Part shown: positions 39,601-48,982 of the stretch, one piece after another | Layout: every line of letters begins with the position of its first letter | Numbering within the stretch: the first letter of the stretch is position 1 | Source: Bugulina stolonifera | Lineage: Eukaryota > Bryozoa > Gymnolaemata > Cheilostomatida > Bugulidae | Length of the DNA: 64,000 bases | Reading direction: 5' to 3' | Assembly: GCA_935421135.1 (NCBI GenBank) | Contig: OW285191.1 | Span: forward strand, 13,891,700 to 13,955,699 | Made by a program: the position numbers and the translations under genes | Notes under the pieces: generated by a model | The model's database searches: none | What the model saw: only the letters and a program-made list of their open reading frames with translations | Told to the model about the DNA's origin: nothing

Positions 39601-42600
39601 TTTGCAGCAGCTTACTACTTGACACAATTCTGACACCCTCCCTCAAGGTCATACACAATGACCTTCGAAAACCAACACTAGGAGAGAAGAGAGTCTTTAA
39701 ATCAAAATGTTAGTGCATAGATGACTACAAAAACCTTGATCAACAATTAAACTGTAGCCTGTGTTCTATACTCATGACTGTATAGTTTGAAATCTGCTCA
39801 AACCAGATAGTAGTTGGGCATATATGGATAAAATACCCACATAGAGTAGACAACTCCTAAGAAAGTAGTATTTCCTATAATATAATTAAACACATAACAC
39901 AGTAAAGTGCTAGCCACCTTTCTTATTGAACCTTTTCAAGTAAGGGTTGTTCCACAGGGTCCCATTAGTGAGATAGGAATCAGAGTCGTCCCCACAGAAA
40001 TAGTCGTAAGAGAACAAGGCACATCCTGTGTGCTTGTAAAGAGCAGCTTGGAAGTATTCACACTCTGCATACAGCAGACATAACCTTCCACATTCTGTCA
40101 TATTCAAGCCACTGCAAATAAAATGATATCTTCACACGTGATGATTAAGAATAAAAATATTGTTCTAGACAATTTTTAGAAAAATTTGAATTGCATAATG
40201 TCGTACACAAAATATGTGAGAAAGTATTCACACTCTACACTATTTCTACAAAGAAAGAAAATGGTGAATTTGCTCAACTTTTACTCAAATATCTTATAGC
40301 CTCAATACTTCGCTTGATTATTCTAGTATGTTAGTAGCCATAAGGCTATAATATAAGCTTCAGCAAATGTGTGACCAACTAATATGGGAACTGACAGCTA
40401 CAACCCAACCAATACAAACGTTCGACTTGAATTAAATGAGTCCGAGTCACTGTTTGCTTGAGGATGAGTCACTCTTTGCTTGAGAATGAGTCACTCTTTG
40501 CTTGAGGATGAGTCACTCTTTGCTTGAGGATCGGGATCATAGAGACTGTTGACAATGTTACCAGCATGGTGGATGAAACTAATATACCTATGGATGGGGT
40601 TCTTCATGATAGAAACAAATTTTACTATCAATCGCTACCTATATGTATGTGGATAGTTATAACTCCTTACCAAAACATAGATGTTATGGAGGTTTATATT
40701 CACTAACCTGGTCTGATAGAAGGGCTTTCCATTAACACATAGTTTGTCATCCATAGAGAACTGGTACTGGGTCGTCTCTTGAAAATCCTGGAACCATGAA
40801 AAGAGTTCATTCCTCGGTTCAGACATAAACTCTACAACACCCATGTACGGCTGCATTAGATTATATACATTCTACAACACCCATGTACGGCTGCATTAGA
40901 TTATATATTACGTTCTACAAGACACATGCATGAATATATTAGACGAGATGGTAGAATCTAATTTTTTACTATGCAAGTCTAGGCATCAGACCCACCCAAA
41001 GACGTGTGGAGTTTATTTAGCGACATAGTTTATGACATTAATGTAAAAATAGAACACGCAAATGCAACATGAGTCAATTACTGTACCTAATGATAGCAGG
41101 AAGAGTGTTGAATAATAGCTCTGGACAATGTCTTTAGTTACTATCCCTTCGACTGATATATTCTGACACACTTTGGTCATGTAGTTGTAAGCTATCAATG
41201 TTGACCCATTAAAACTGTCTACGCAGTGAGAGGCATCATCAGCTATGCTGTATGTAACATTATCATCAAGTGCTTGCGAGTACTCCAGTGATGGCATCAC
41301 ATGGTAGTTCTTGTACATCATGGTGTCATTGGAAGCAACCACATCACTGCCTATCAGTAGATTAAGAACATATATCTCAAGGAGAGATGAGACAGGCCTG
41401 AGTCTCTATAACAGACAGACAGCTGGTAGGTATAAGCAATAGCCACAGTCTGAGAGAATGAGCACCAGTGCAAGACCTTTACCTGACCTGATATCCAGGT
41501 GACATGTGAGTGCAGGTGGCAGAGATACATAGCCAAAGGAATGCGAGGGAATATTCTACTTGTCAGCTGTAAACCCCGCTGCTAATCCATGTCTACATAA
41601 TGCATGTAATCTCTAGATGTGTTACTGCATATAGTTCACAAAGTATAATAACATAACTGTTATGTAGCTACAACAATATTATAGGCCTGCATTTACCAAT
41701 TCAGAAACAGCCTTACCAACATAGTAGCTAGAGTTGTATATCTCAGCATTTACACCAGTAGTTGACCAACAGAGAGAGCTCCACGTCGTAGGAGATGAAT
41801 CAATCAGGAAGTCACATGTGAACTCAGCATCCAAATAGCAATCATTGAATGAAGTTGTGTCCTTGCCGATACCAATGTGGGCTCCACATGACCCACTGTC
41901 ACTTATACTTAGATTTCCAACAGTACTGCCCCAAACCACTAATGGAGCTTCCATCTGAACCATTCCTACAACACACTCATTACATATTATATTGTTATAC
42001 ATGTACATTCCATCATGGGCTGATACAATGATGTGCATGTTTGTATAAGTATGTGTAGATAGAATCATACTGTTATTCCATAACTGGTACACAGAAATAA
42101 TTGAGTGAGGCTATAACAATTAAAGTTTACATTCATTCGAAACACAAAAGACCTAAGATAAATGAGCTGTACCGGTATCCTCTCTTCTAGCAAGTAACTA
42201 AGTGAAAATATTTACTATATATTGCCGCATAATGTCAATATTCGTACATACTTCTGCTGTTTGGCCGGGTTTTAATGTTAATTACTTGCTCAACAGGCAC
42301 AATTGTTCTATCTCTCCATTTGAATAACATATCTGCATGATTGTCCGCGAAATCACACGTCGGCATTTCAGTTGGAATCCAGCCTTTGTAAACCTGCAGA
42401 AGATAGGACATACACTAACAGGTTTGGAGTACGAGTTGTGAGCATGCTCAAGGTATAGACTAATCATAGGTTAGTAACTAAGACACCACTGTGGTGCTAC
42501 AGACAAGCAGCACTGTCATTAAATCACCCCTGAGGTGATGTGAGCCAACTCTCCCAGAACCACATTATTATGTCCCTCGAAGTTTTTAGGCTCAAACTAA

Positions 42601-45600
42601 TATGTGAAGTCATGTTACACAGCTAGGTGAAATAAGGTGGCACAGAAACCTAGATCATCTCCTGGAATGGGCCATAGGGAAGTACATTGTGCGTATCACT
42701 ACACCCTTACAATTTTTATCGGTACACCTACATTATTTAATAGGTGCATTTGCATGGTATAGGTAAACTTACATTTACATCTGTTAAAAGTATCGGTACG
42801 CCTAATTTACCATCAGGCATATAATACCCCAATCGAATCTTCAAAGGACCGGAGAAATCAAATTTATCCTCGATTGATCTGCCTATATTGTCAACGAACA
42901 GATCATCATCAGCTACGACAACAACCCCAAAATCTGTAAAATTAGTAAGACCATTAGCAATAGCAAACACATACTACTACTTGCATAAAACAAATTCAAC
43001 AGAGTGTAACAAAAAGCTGCACACTAGCAGTAGACGATGGTGAAGTAGGCTCTGCTTCCTCAACCATACATTTTAGTCAACAGTTTGTTCAAGTACCTCC
43101 AATAGTTGTGCTATGCTCCTGATGTATGGTCATGGCAACAATAGATTTACCTCTGATAGGCTATATAGCTATATTGAGGAGTTGACTAGTATGGTATAGT
43201 GCAACTGAATGAAAATGATGATAAGCCGTTCCACTATTATTTGATACAAAAATTTAATCATTCCCAATTTGTTTATACACTATACGTGTGGAGTTGAGTT
43301 TGGATAATAGCAGGGCTTGCCATATAGTAACAGTAGACATTCAGCTTCTATTTTTAAAGCAACATTGTAACTTGTATTAGGTCTGTTTTCCTTAGAACAA
43401 AACAATTTTAATTTCTTTTTCTGTGTATTACTAGACAATTAAGTTGAAATAAATAATACTATTTTACCATTTCAAGAGCTTATATTATATTACAGCATAA
43501 ATGAATTTTATTGAGCTAAATTCACAGTGTAACACAACACACAACACATTTTAGATTAACTGCAACCAACTACTTTACCTGCAAATCCAATGCAGATTGT
43601 GTGCCAACTATATTCATCAATATCGAAGAAGAGGTCAACTGACGGGTCAATATATGACTGAATACCAATTCTGCGTGAAAATACACTAAGCAGATATACC
43701 TGTGTAACTACATGTACAGTGTATACACAGCTATATAGTATATCTGAAACAGAGTAGCAAATGGTATAAATGTTACATAAAATCCTATATATAGATACAC
43801 AGTAGGTATTGAATACAGATTCTTAGCAATAGACTGACTATATTGAGAGAGATAAAACGCAGAAAACGAGAACACATATTACCGTGCTTAATGCTACCAA
43901 TCTGTAGGGCCTATTAGTCCTTCAATGTCACTACACTATGATTTAACCACTATAAGCAGATCAAAGGGCTCTACTCTCAGCTTCTAAGACACCTCTATGG
44001 CCTATGAGGCATATATTAGTAGATGGCTAGGTGCTAGGAGCACACGGTTGGCCAGTTATACTGTACTCATGTTGACAACAGAATCAGTTATAATCACACA
44101 GCTAATTTCTCACAACTATATCCTAATAGCCTACGATATACATTACGTTATGTGACAGTGACATGAAAGCAAATACCTGGAGTTTAGAAGATCTATTCTG
44201 GCTATCCTTGCACCATTTGGGTTAAGGAAATATAACTTTGCATACCCATTATCAGGGAGATCGTTGTTCTGATATCTAACTGTAAAACATAGAGCTGTAG
44301 GTCCTGTTGTTCCGCTAATCTCTGGATAAATCTCAACATTTGTTAGATCTGGTGGGTAGAACAGAACCCCTCCACCTATGTTTTGTAAAATAAAGCGCTT
44401 TGGTCTTATTTTACAGAGCTCCCTTATTTTGTTATTAGTCAGGAAATAACTGTTGTTGAATTTATTCCGGATTTCCACAAGAAATGGGAACCTAACCAAC
44501 TATATTGTAAGATCCAGAGTGGCATAGGGGAGGGGGCATCACAAGATTGATCTTACATTCCCCTAGCAATATAAGCTAAAGATTTGTAAAAAGATAAGGG
44601 CATGTACTATGTGTTCATGTAATAGGCAGAGACATGTACATCAGTAAGCACAGTACGTGAGTATATATACATAATTTTTTATGTAAGTACAGTACATTAG
44701 TATACATACATAGGTAAGTACAGTACGTTAGTATATATACATATGTAAGTACAGTACGCTAGTATATATACATATGTAAGTACGGTACGTTAGTATATAT
44801 ACATATGTAAGTACAGTACGTTAGTATATATACATATGTAAGTACAGTACGTTAGTATATATACATAGGGAAGTACAGTACGTTAGTATATATACATATG
44901 TAAGTACAGTATGTTAGTATATATACATATGTAAGTACAGTACGTTAGTATATATACATATGTAAGTACAGTAAGTTAGTATATATACATAGGAAAGTAC
45001 AGTACGTTAGTATATATACATATGTAAGTACAGTACATTAGTATATTTATATACATGTAGATAGGTAAGTAACTAACCATTACAAGCAGAGTCTGAATGT
45101 ACTGCCACATCAGAGCCCTCTACAACAACATGGTCACTATAAGTCAGAGAGGAGACAACTGAGTTACAGACTATCCCATAATCCATTGTCTGTACACAAT
45201 CTCCGTATACACCGTAGTCCTTAACTGTGTATGACGTCCCATTCCTTAGCTTCTCTATGACAATCTAAAATGTTAGAATTCATGTTCTAGAATAGCAACA
45301 GTGAGAAGGAGGTTAAATGTTGAAAAGATGAATCTATTTAAAAGAAATTAGACAATGAAATAGAAGACAATGGAGTACTAGTTAGGTAGTAGGTAGACCT
45401 ATTCATAGTAACTAATATCACATGTACATATACTCATATAAGTAATGAAACCAAGTCCCTACTGGAGCAAAGAGTATTGTGGGTTAGTGTTAGGTGTAAT
45501 AAAACTATATAATTTTAAATGTAAGATCCTAACTAGTAACATAATACCACTATTCTAAGTACAACATCTAGGGCCTACGCTCAGAAACAACTGTGTGAAG

Positions 45601-48224
45601 TTGTCTTCTCCAGTTTAACTCTTTTCCTTCTATACATTGTATAAATATACAGTATAAGCTGTGGACCAGGAAAGAGCAATGACCCACCTTGGGTTCTTTA
45701 GGCTCAAACAGTGAGAGTGAGTTAGACACTTCAAAGTCAATAACGTTTCTACTAGAGCTTTCCACAGTGACTTTCCACGCGTCTCCACTAGCCTCTTTTT
45801 GACGTTCTACACATGACATGAATTCATCATTCTCGAAGGAAGTAAGCTCATCGCTGATCCAAATATCTACAAGCATATACATAGATTTCCTGTATAGGGT
45901 GTATCTAGTGTCGATATTCACTCCACCTTTATGGAAAAAATAAGAGTAACTGAAGATTTATCAGTTTCTGACTCTATAAATAACGCTGTGACAGGAAATG
46001 CATTACATAATAGCTATGTAATATACTGAACCTAGTGCTCCAGTTGCAACGTCTCTCCGTGTCTGAACCATTTCCAGAGAGGTTATACCAGCATCTGTAG
46101 TACTGACTCCAATCCCAACCTTCTCTATCATCTCTACGGAGCCATCACCAGAATCGTGGCTGCCCTATTGATAAAAATGCAAATATTACATACATTGTAT
46201 AGTTTAATACCTGGAGTACAAGAGTGCAGCTTTTGGCTTAATTTAAAGGGATGCTATAGAAATTGAGAGGGTGTCAGTGTATGCACCCTATCAGTGACAA
46301 AGTTGTGAAAACGTAATATGTTTACCATGAGCGACTTTGCTAAAACACACAGATACTAAATCCCACCCTCACAAATTTAGTAACACGTGTGTGGCCCAGG
46401 CGTAATAGCATGGTTTCCCAGTATAAACTGTATAAAGTGGAGTGAGTGTCTCTTAGCATGTATCAATGTTGGGAATAGGCTGGAATTTTGATCATCCACA
46501 TTGAAAATCAGAATAAAACCACTGTAATGTAAGCATATAGAATATTAGTGACCTAATACTCCAAGTTGAAATCTAAACACACACAATGCAAACTACCCAA
46601 TACATGCAACACATGCAACACATGCAATACTGGTTTTAGCCCAAAAGCTAGACAACACAGATGTGATCTTTTGAAAATTTCCCTAGGAAAGAGAATGACT
46701 TGCAAGTAAAACACGTCTAAGAAATACTCCTTATTATAAGTAGGTATATTATTCATAGACTGTGTAACTTAGTTTTACAGTCAATCACCATACGTACAAA
46801 ATCTCGTGATAGGCTTGATGCCCAGGCTATCGATTATTATAATTTTGCTGTTCTGCAAAAATATTATTGTTAATACATAGCCGTATGTATATAAGGAGAA
46901 GTTTTTTATCATTTCATCCCTTGACAATATTATGCAAATTAGGGCTGCATTGTTTATTAATGACAGCAATTATCCCTAGCATCAACTTCAGTAACCATAG
47001 CAACGGAATGCAACATTTCCTTCTTACAAAATAGTTATTGGAAATCATTCTGTTCCAATACCCAAACCTTCCTATGCTCAAGACAAATATAAACAAGAGA
47101 CATAGGCCACAGGATCAATAAACCAATAATTTGATACCAAGTAGTAATGTGAACGGTATTATCACACACAGCTAAGGATATCTAGGGTCTGAATCAGAAC
47201 TAATAACTGAGCATAACTTCCATTAAAAATAATCACCTTGGCAACAAACCGTTCAAAATAACAGTTCTTGAAGGATATAGAAAAATCATTTTTCCGAAAT
47301 TACTTTTAACATATTTGTTTGAATGCAAAACTCGGACCTTATTATAAACATAGAGAAATGTTCCGCATGAACGACAAATGAAATTCCTGTGACATAAGAA
47401 ATAGAATATCCCAGTGTGAAATAAGAAGGCACATTGTTACCAATGCAACAGTTCTGCTTGGGAAAAATACCATTAGAAATGCACATGTTAAATTACAGGA
47501 TCAGTTATAATATTATTTAGTTTCCAACCAGTGAAATATCTATTGAATACATACACCAGGTTGGCGTGGTCGTACCACAGTCAAGGACTGGTATTTTCAT
47601 GGCTGTGAAATTGAAAAATCCTTGCATCAGGCAACATCACTTATTATCAAGTTTTAATATAACTAACCAGTAGCATGAGAACGTCGTCTGTACCGTAGTC
47701 TACTACTACTGGAGGGCTATTTGGTAACTCTACTTTGCCAAGAGATATACAAGCTTTCCATGGAGAGTTCCAGAATTCCAAATTGTAGACATTGATATCC
47801 ATGGACACACTGTCACCAGCTGACTGTATACTAACAGCATCTCCTGAAATATTCAAGTTGATGATGCGGTTAATGCACAACAAAACAAAATGCCTAAAAA
47901 AATTTAAAATTGATAGAATCAATCAGTTAAGTCTAATATGTCATTTAAACCAGAAAGTAAGCAGAAAACTTCACTATATTCTGATACCATAATTTTCAGT
48001 AGAAAAGGACAACATACACATATTGAAAATGATACTATATTATTATGATGTACTAATACGGTTTCGCTTTATAAGAATAAATGTACTCAAACGTAAAAAA
48101 TTAATTAAAATAAAAATAACTATAATGATACCATTAAAAATAGGAAAATAAACATGGCTACTAACTAACCTTCAACAGAACTGATTAGTACTGTGATACA
48201 AGAGATTGAGAATAACAGTAACAT
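21699..48224 (-). CDS. giant mosaic type I membrane glycoprotein (about 41 exons, about 2,650 aa)
   Basis: Exon 1 (48224-48170) encodes a signal peptide, MLLLFSISCITVLISSVEG. From there 40 more minus-strand exons join in phase to a TAG at 21699-21701; my coordinates sum to 7,956 nt, exactly 2,652 codons. Order by residue: divergent extracellular modules with LamG/concanavalin-like strands (about 20-450), Cys-poor linker, PAN/apple-like module (about 660-720, MTECGRLCLLYAECEYFQAA), second LamG-like region (about 830-1,030), Cys-rich region (about 1,160-1,480), Thr-rich mucin exon (about 1,482-1,660), EGF-like Cys-rich part, two TSP1 repeats (about 1,780-1,855), Thr/Asn repeat exon (about 1,856-2,156), more TSP1 repeats (to about 2,580), one transmembrane helix and a short basic tail. 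Inferred role: cell-surface adhesion or receptor protein. Splice choice is uncertain near 30.2, 29.4 and 23.6 kb, so two adjacent genes cannot be fully excluded. Confidence 0.7.
22129..22288 (-). other. transmembrane exon 40
   Basis: In the phase set by exon 39 the exon reads AIKVVPTLIPQERKAK, an acidic spacer, then ISATIFFASLSVLMIIVVL, one hydrophobic helix. Exon 41 (21759-21699) adds a basic tail, VRGRLLPNIRSHCCKKSQ-stop. This gives a type I topology with about 25 cytoplasmic residues. Confidence 0.75.
22380..22562 (-). other. membrane-proximal TSP1 exon 39
   Basis: GTGNTWTEWTACGITCGNQ then KRYRSQKC and a late C-x-G-x-G-x-C-P give a full TSP1 repeat. Its acceptor lies inside the first unit of a 47-bp minisatellite. 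Confidence 0.8.
22544..22963. repeat. 47-bp minisatellite, 9 copies
   Basis: Units begin GTCCATGTGTTACCAG at 22544, 22591, 22638, 22685, 22732, 22779, 22826, 22873 and 22920. Minus-strand exon 39 starts inside the first unit. Confidence 0.95.
23172..23228. repeat. CACAC pentanucleotide microsatellite
   Basis: About eleven tandem CACAC-type units in the intron between exons 38 and 39. Confidence 0.9.
23248..23894 (-). other. Cys-rich and unassigned extracellular exons 37-38
   Basis: Exon 37 (from 23894) has a dense Cys cluster: DCWQCIVDE, RCQTEECRNKSCYRDKC and MRSCLHNGG. Its donor is uncertain; AA|GTGCAG near 23706 keeps phase with exon 38 (23534-23248). Exon 38 has KRILLDGLLLAHDGSDHG and ends in VLC. 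I recognise no family for exon 38. Confidence 0.5.
24062..24924 (-). other. TSP1 repeats in exons 34-36
   Basis: Exons 24924-24666, 24532-24323 and 24199-24062. TSP1 starts are TEWSEWEKCNC, SDWSEWSQCPC, WQPWSTWSTC and GEWGEWEEW, the last lacking the usual Cys two residues on. CGRGG-x-x-NRTR is the standard second motif. The C-mannosylation-type W-x-x-W pattern is present. Confidence 0.8.
25115..26019 (-). other. Thr/Asn repeat exon 33 (10-residue tandem repeat)
   Basis: The exon begins CPASLPKSVTKRLPG and then becomes a tandem decapeptide, consensus TATSVMATNV, with an N-V-T sequon at each junction. The repeat grades into irregular Thr/Asn/Ala sequence and ends SMMPG at a GTAATAG donor. The DNA unit is 30 bp, so the antisense frames are also open, which creates large false ORFs there. 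Confidence 0.85.
26356..26592 (-). other. TSP1 repeat pair in exon 32
   Basis: Two thrombospondin type 1 starts, GEWNSWSTCTPCGIG and GYIWSQWGSCDCSSG, show the WxxWSxC signature. The first has the later RSRDC motif; the second has KQQRIR at the exon end. Confidence 0.8.
27975..28512 (-). other. mucin-like Thr-rich exon
   Basis: About 150 residues are dominated by Thr, Ala, Pro and Ser, with runs such as EHTTTTTTTTTAATTTA, flanked by Cys-containing ends (ECDDFPNWKRLDKC and MGCSCKDGTLYDV). Dense O-glycosylation is expected, giving an extended stalk. Confidence 0.75.
34836..35275 (+). mobile_element. tRNA-derived SINE, family 1
   Basis: The head has polymerase III boxes A (TGGCCTAGGGG, 34850-34860) and B (GGTTCGATTCC, 34893-34903) at tRNA spacing, followed by about 350 bp of non-tRNA body and an ATT-rich tail (TATTATTACTATTAT). 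It sits in an intron of the giant gene, in antisense orientation. Confidence 0.8.
35601..35857 (-). mobile_element. tRNA-derived SINE, family 2
   Basis: On the minus strand a Leu/Ser-like tRNA head (GGCTGAGTGGTCTAGCGC) leads to box B GGGTTCGAGTCCC (complement of 35768-35780), then a body and an (ATT)n tail at 35601. A truncated relative lies at 12059-12224. Confidence 0.85.
36165..36265. repeat. 26-bp tandem repeat, about 4 copies
   Basis: Units of GGTGTCCCCTTTGACATATA-CAACCA in the intron 25 bp past the donor of exon 19; no splice site is included in the unit. Confidence 0.85.
36290..37823 (-). other. second LamG-like region (exons 17-19)
   Basis: Exons 37823-37613, 37099-37028 and 36420-36290. 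Motifs VINLGEWFRLSVEWDTN and LPVDTWLMVHVQS resemble the LamG strand 'G-x-W-h-x-h-x-h-x-x-D'. Exon 20 (34726-34530) continues with hydrophobic strands and a Cys. Confidence 0.4.
37321..37608. repeat. 32-bp minisatellite, 9 identical copies
   Basis: Unit TGACCTCTATACTGTCAG plus TTACAATATAATAC repeats without visible change and ends exactly at the exon 17 donor. Confidence 0.95.
39918..40111 (-). other. PAN/apple-like exon of the giant gene
   Basis: The exon reads NMTECGRLCLLYAECEYFQA, then HTGCALFSYDYFCG. Cys spacing (C-x3-C-x5-C...C) with Ala/Phe in the helix matches the PAN/apple pattern of helix followed by C-x-L-F/Y. The donor (AAG|GTGGCT) is weak. Confidence 0.5.
40441..40530. repeat. short tandem repeat GAGTCACTCTTTGCTTGAG
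   Basis: About four 23-bp units in the intron between exons 12 and 13. Confidence 0.85.
40831..40913. repeat. about 42-bp tandem duplication at an acceptor
   Basis: CTACAACACCCATGTACGGC followed by TGCATTAGATTATATA occurs twice in direct succession. The first copy contains the exon 12 acceptor (minus strand GTTGTAG|AG). Confidence 0.9.
42286..44375 (-). other. LamG/concanavalin-like region (exons 6-9)
   Basis: Exons 44375-44177, 43670-43579, 42933-42773 and 42393-42286. The strand pattern CFTVRYQNND..YAKLYFLN.., then SWHTICIGFADFGVVVVADD and LKIRLGYYMPDG fits a beta-sandwich in which Trp-x-x-Ile-Cys precedes the strand that displays the ligand side. Sequence identity to named families is low, so this is fold-level inference. 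Confidence 0.4.
44655..45058. repeat. 31-bp minisatellite, about 13 copies
   Basis: Unit GTAAGTACAGTACGTTAGTA plus TATATACATAT with scattered variants, in the intron between exons 5 and 6, ending about 20 bp from the exon 5 donor. Confidence 0.9.
48170..48224 (-). other. signal-peptide exon of the giant gene
   Basis: ATG followed by a run of Leu/Phe/Ile/Val and small residues, then a phase-1 donor (GTTGAAG|GTTAGT). The next exon (47843-47668) continues in frame as GDAVSIQSAGDSVSMD. This is the only clear signal peptide I found in the minus-strand run of exons. Confidence 0.75.
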
Positions 48225-48982
48225 GCTTCTTGGTGTATCAACTCATTATTGAAATACCAGCTACTGTACAGAAAGATGGTGTTACATGCATGTAAATTGT
48301 ATTGAATACATAAAACAATCCAACTTGGTTTAATCATTTATATAACTTATGAATTGATTTTATTGTAACATTATATAAAGTCAACAGGTTAGTTAAATCT
48401 CTGCACGTGATCTGTCTATAAATAATTTTGTTTAGCTAATCTCATTGTTTACTCATTTGAAGCCCCTGATATAAAATAAAACTATCATACATTCGATCAA
48501 TACATGATGCTATCCTAATTATCTGAAATATACATGCAAGCCCAATTTTGTATAATATGCAGTTATAGATACTAATTTTTTGATTACCTTATGATAGGAA
48601 TAATGGTAATAATATACATTTAGTTGAGTTTGGCCACATTTTTTATAATGATAATATTTTGTGTGGTAGGAGTATTTTATTTGAGAGTAGACAAGTCTTT
48701 GGCTACAAACAATAAATTTTTTACAAAAAAATATTTAAATAATATACAACGTATATTGTATATTGTAGATACACAACGTATAAGGTGTGTCCAATATTAC
48801 TAATAAAATATACTAATGATATAATTAACAATACACTAACAAACCTTGATTCTCAGTTATACGATTGTAACTTCTAATTTTGCTGCAGCATCAGAACTCA
48901 CCTTAGTATAGAATCTTGAACCAGGTACTTGCACTCGTATACAAGATCACAACACCCCTTGCTAAGCTACTATTTAGTGAGC

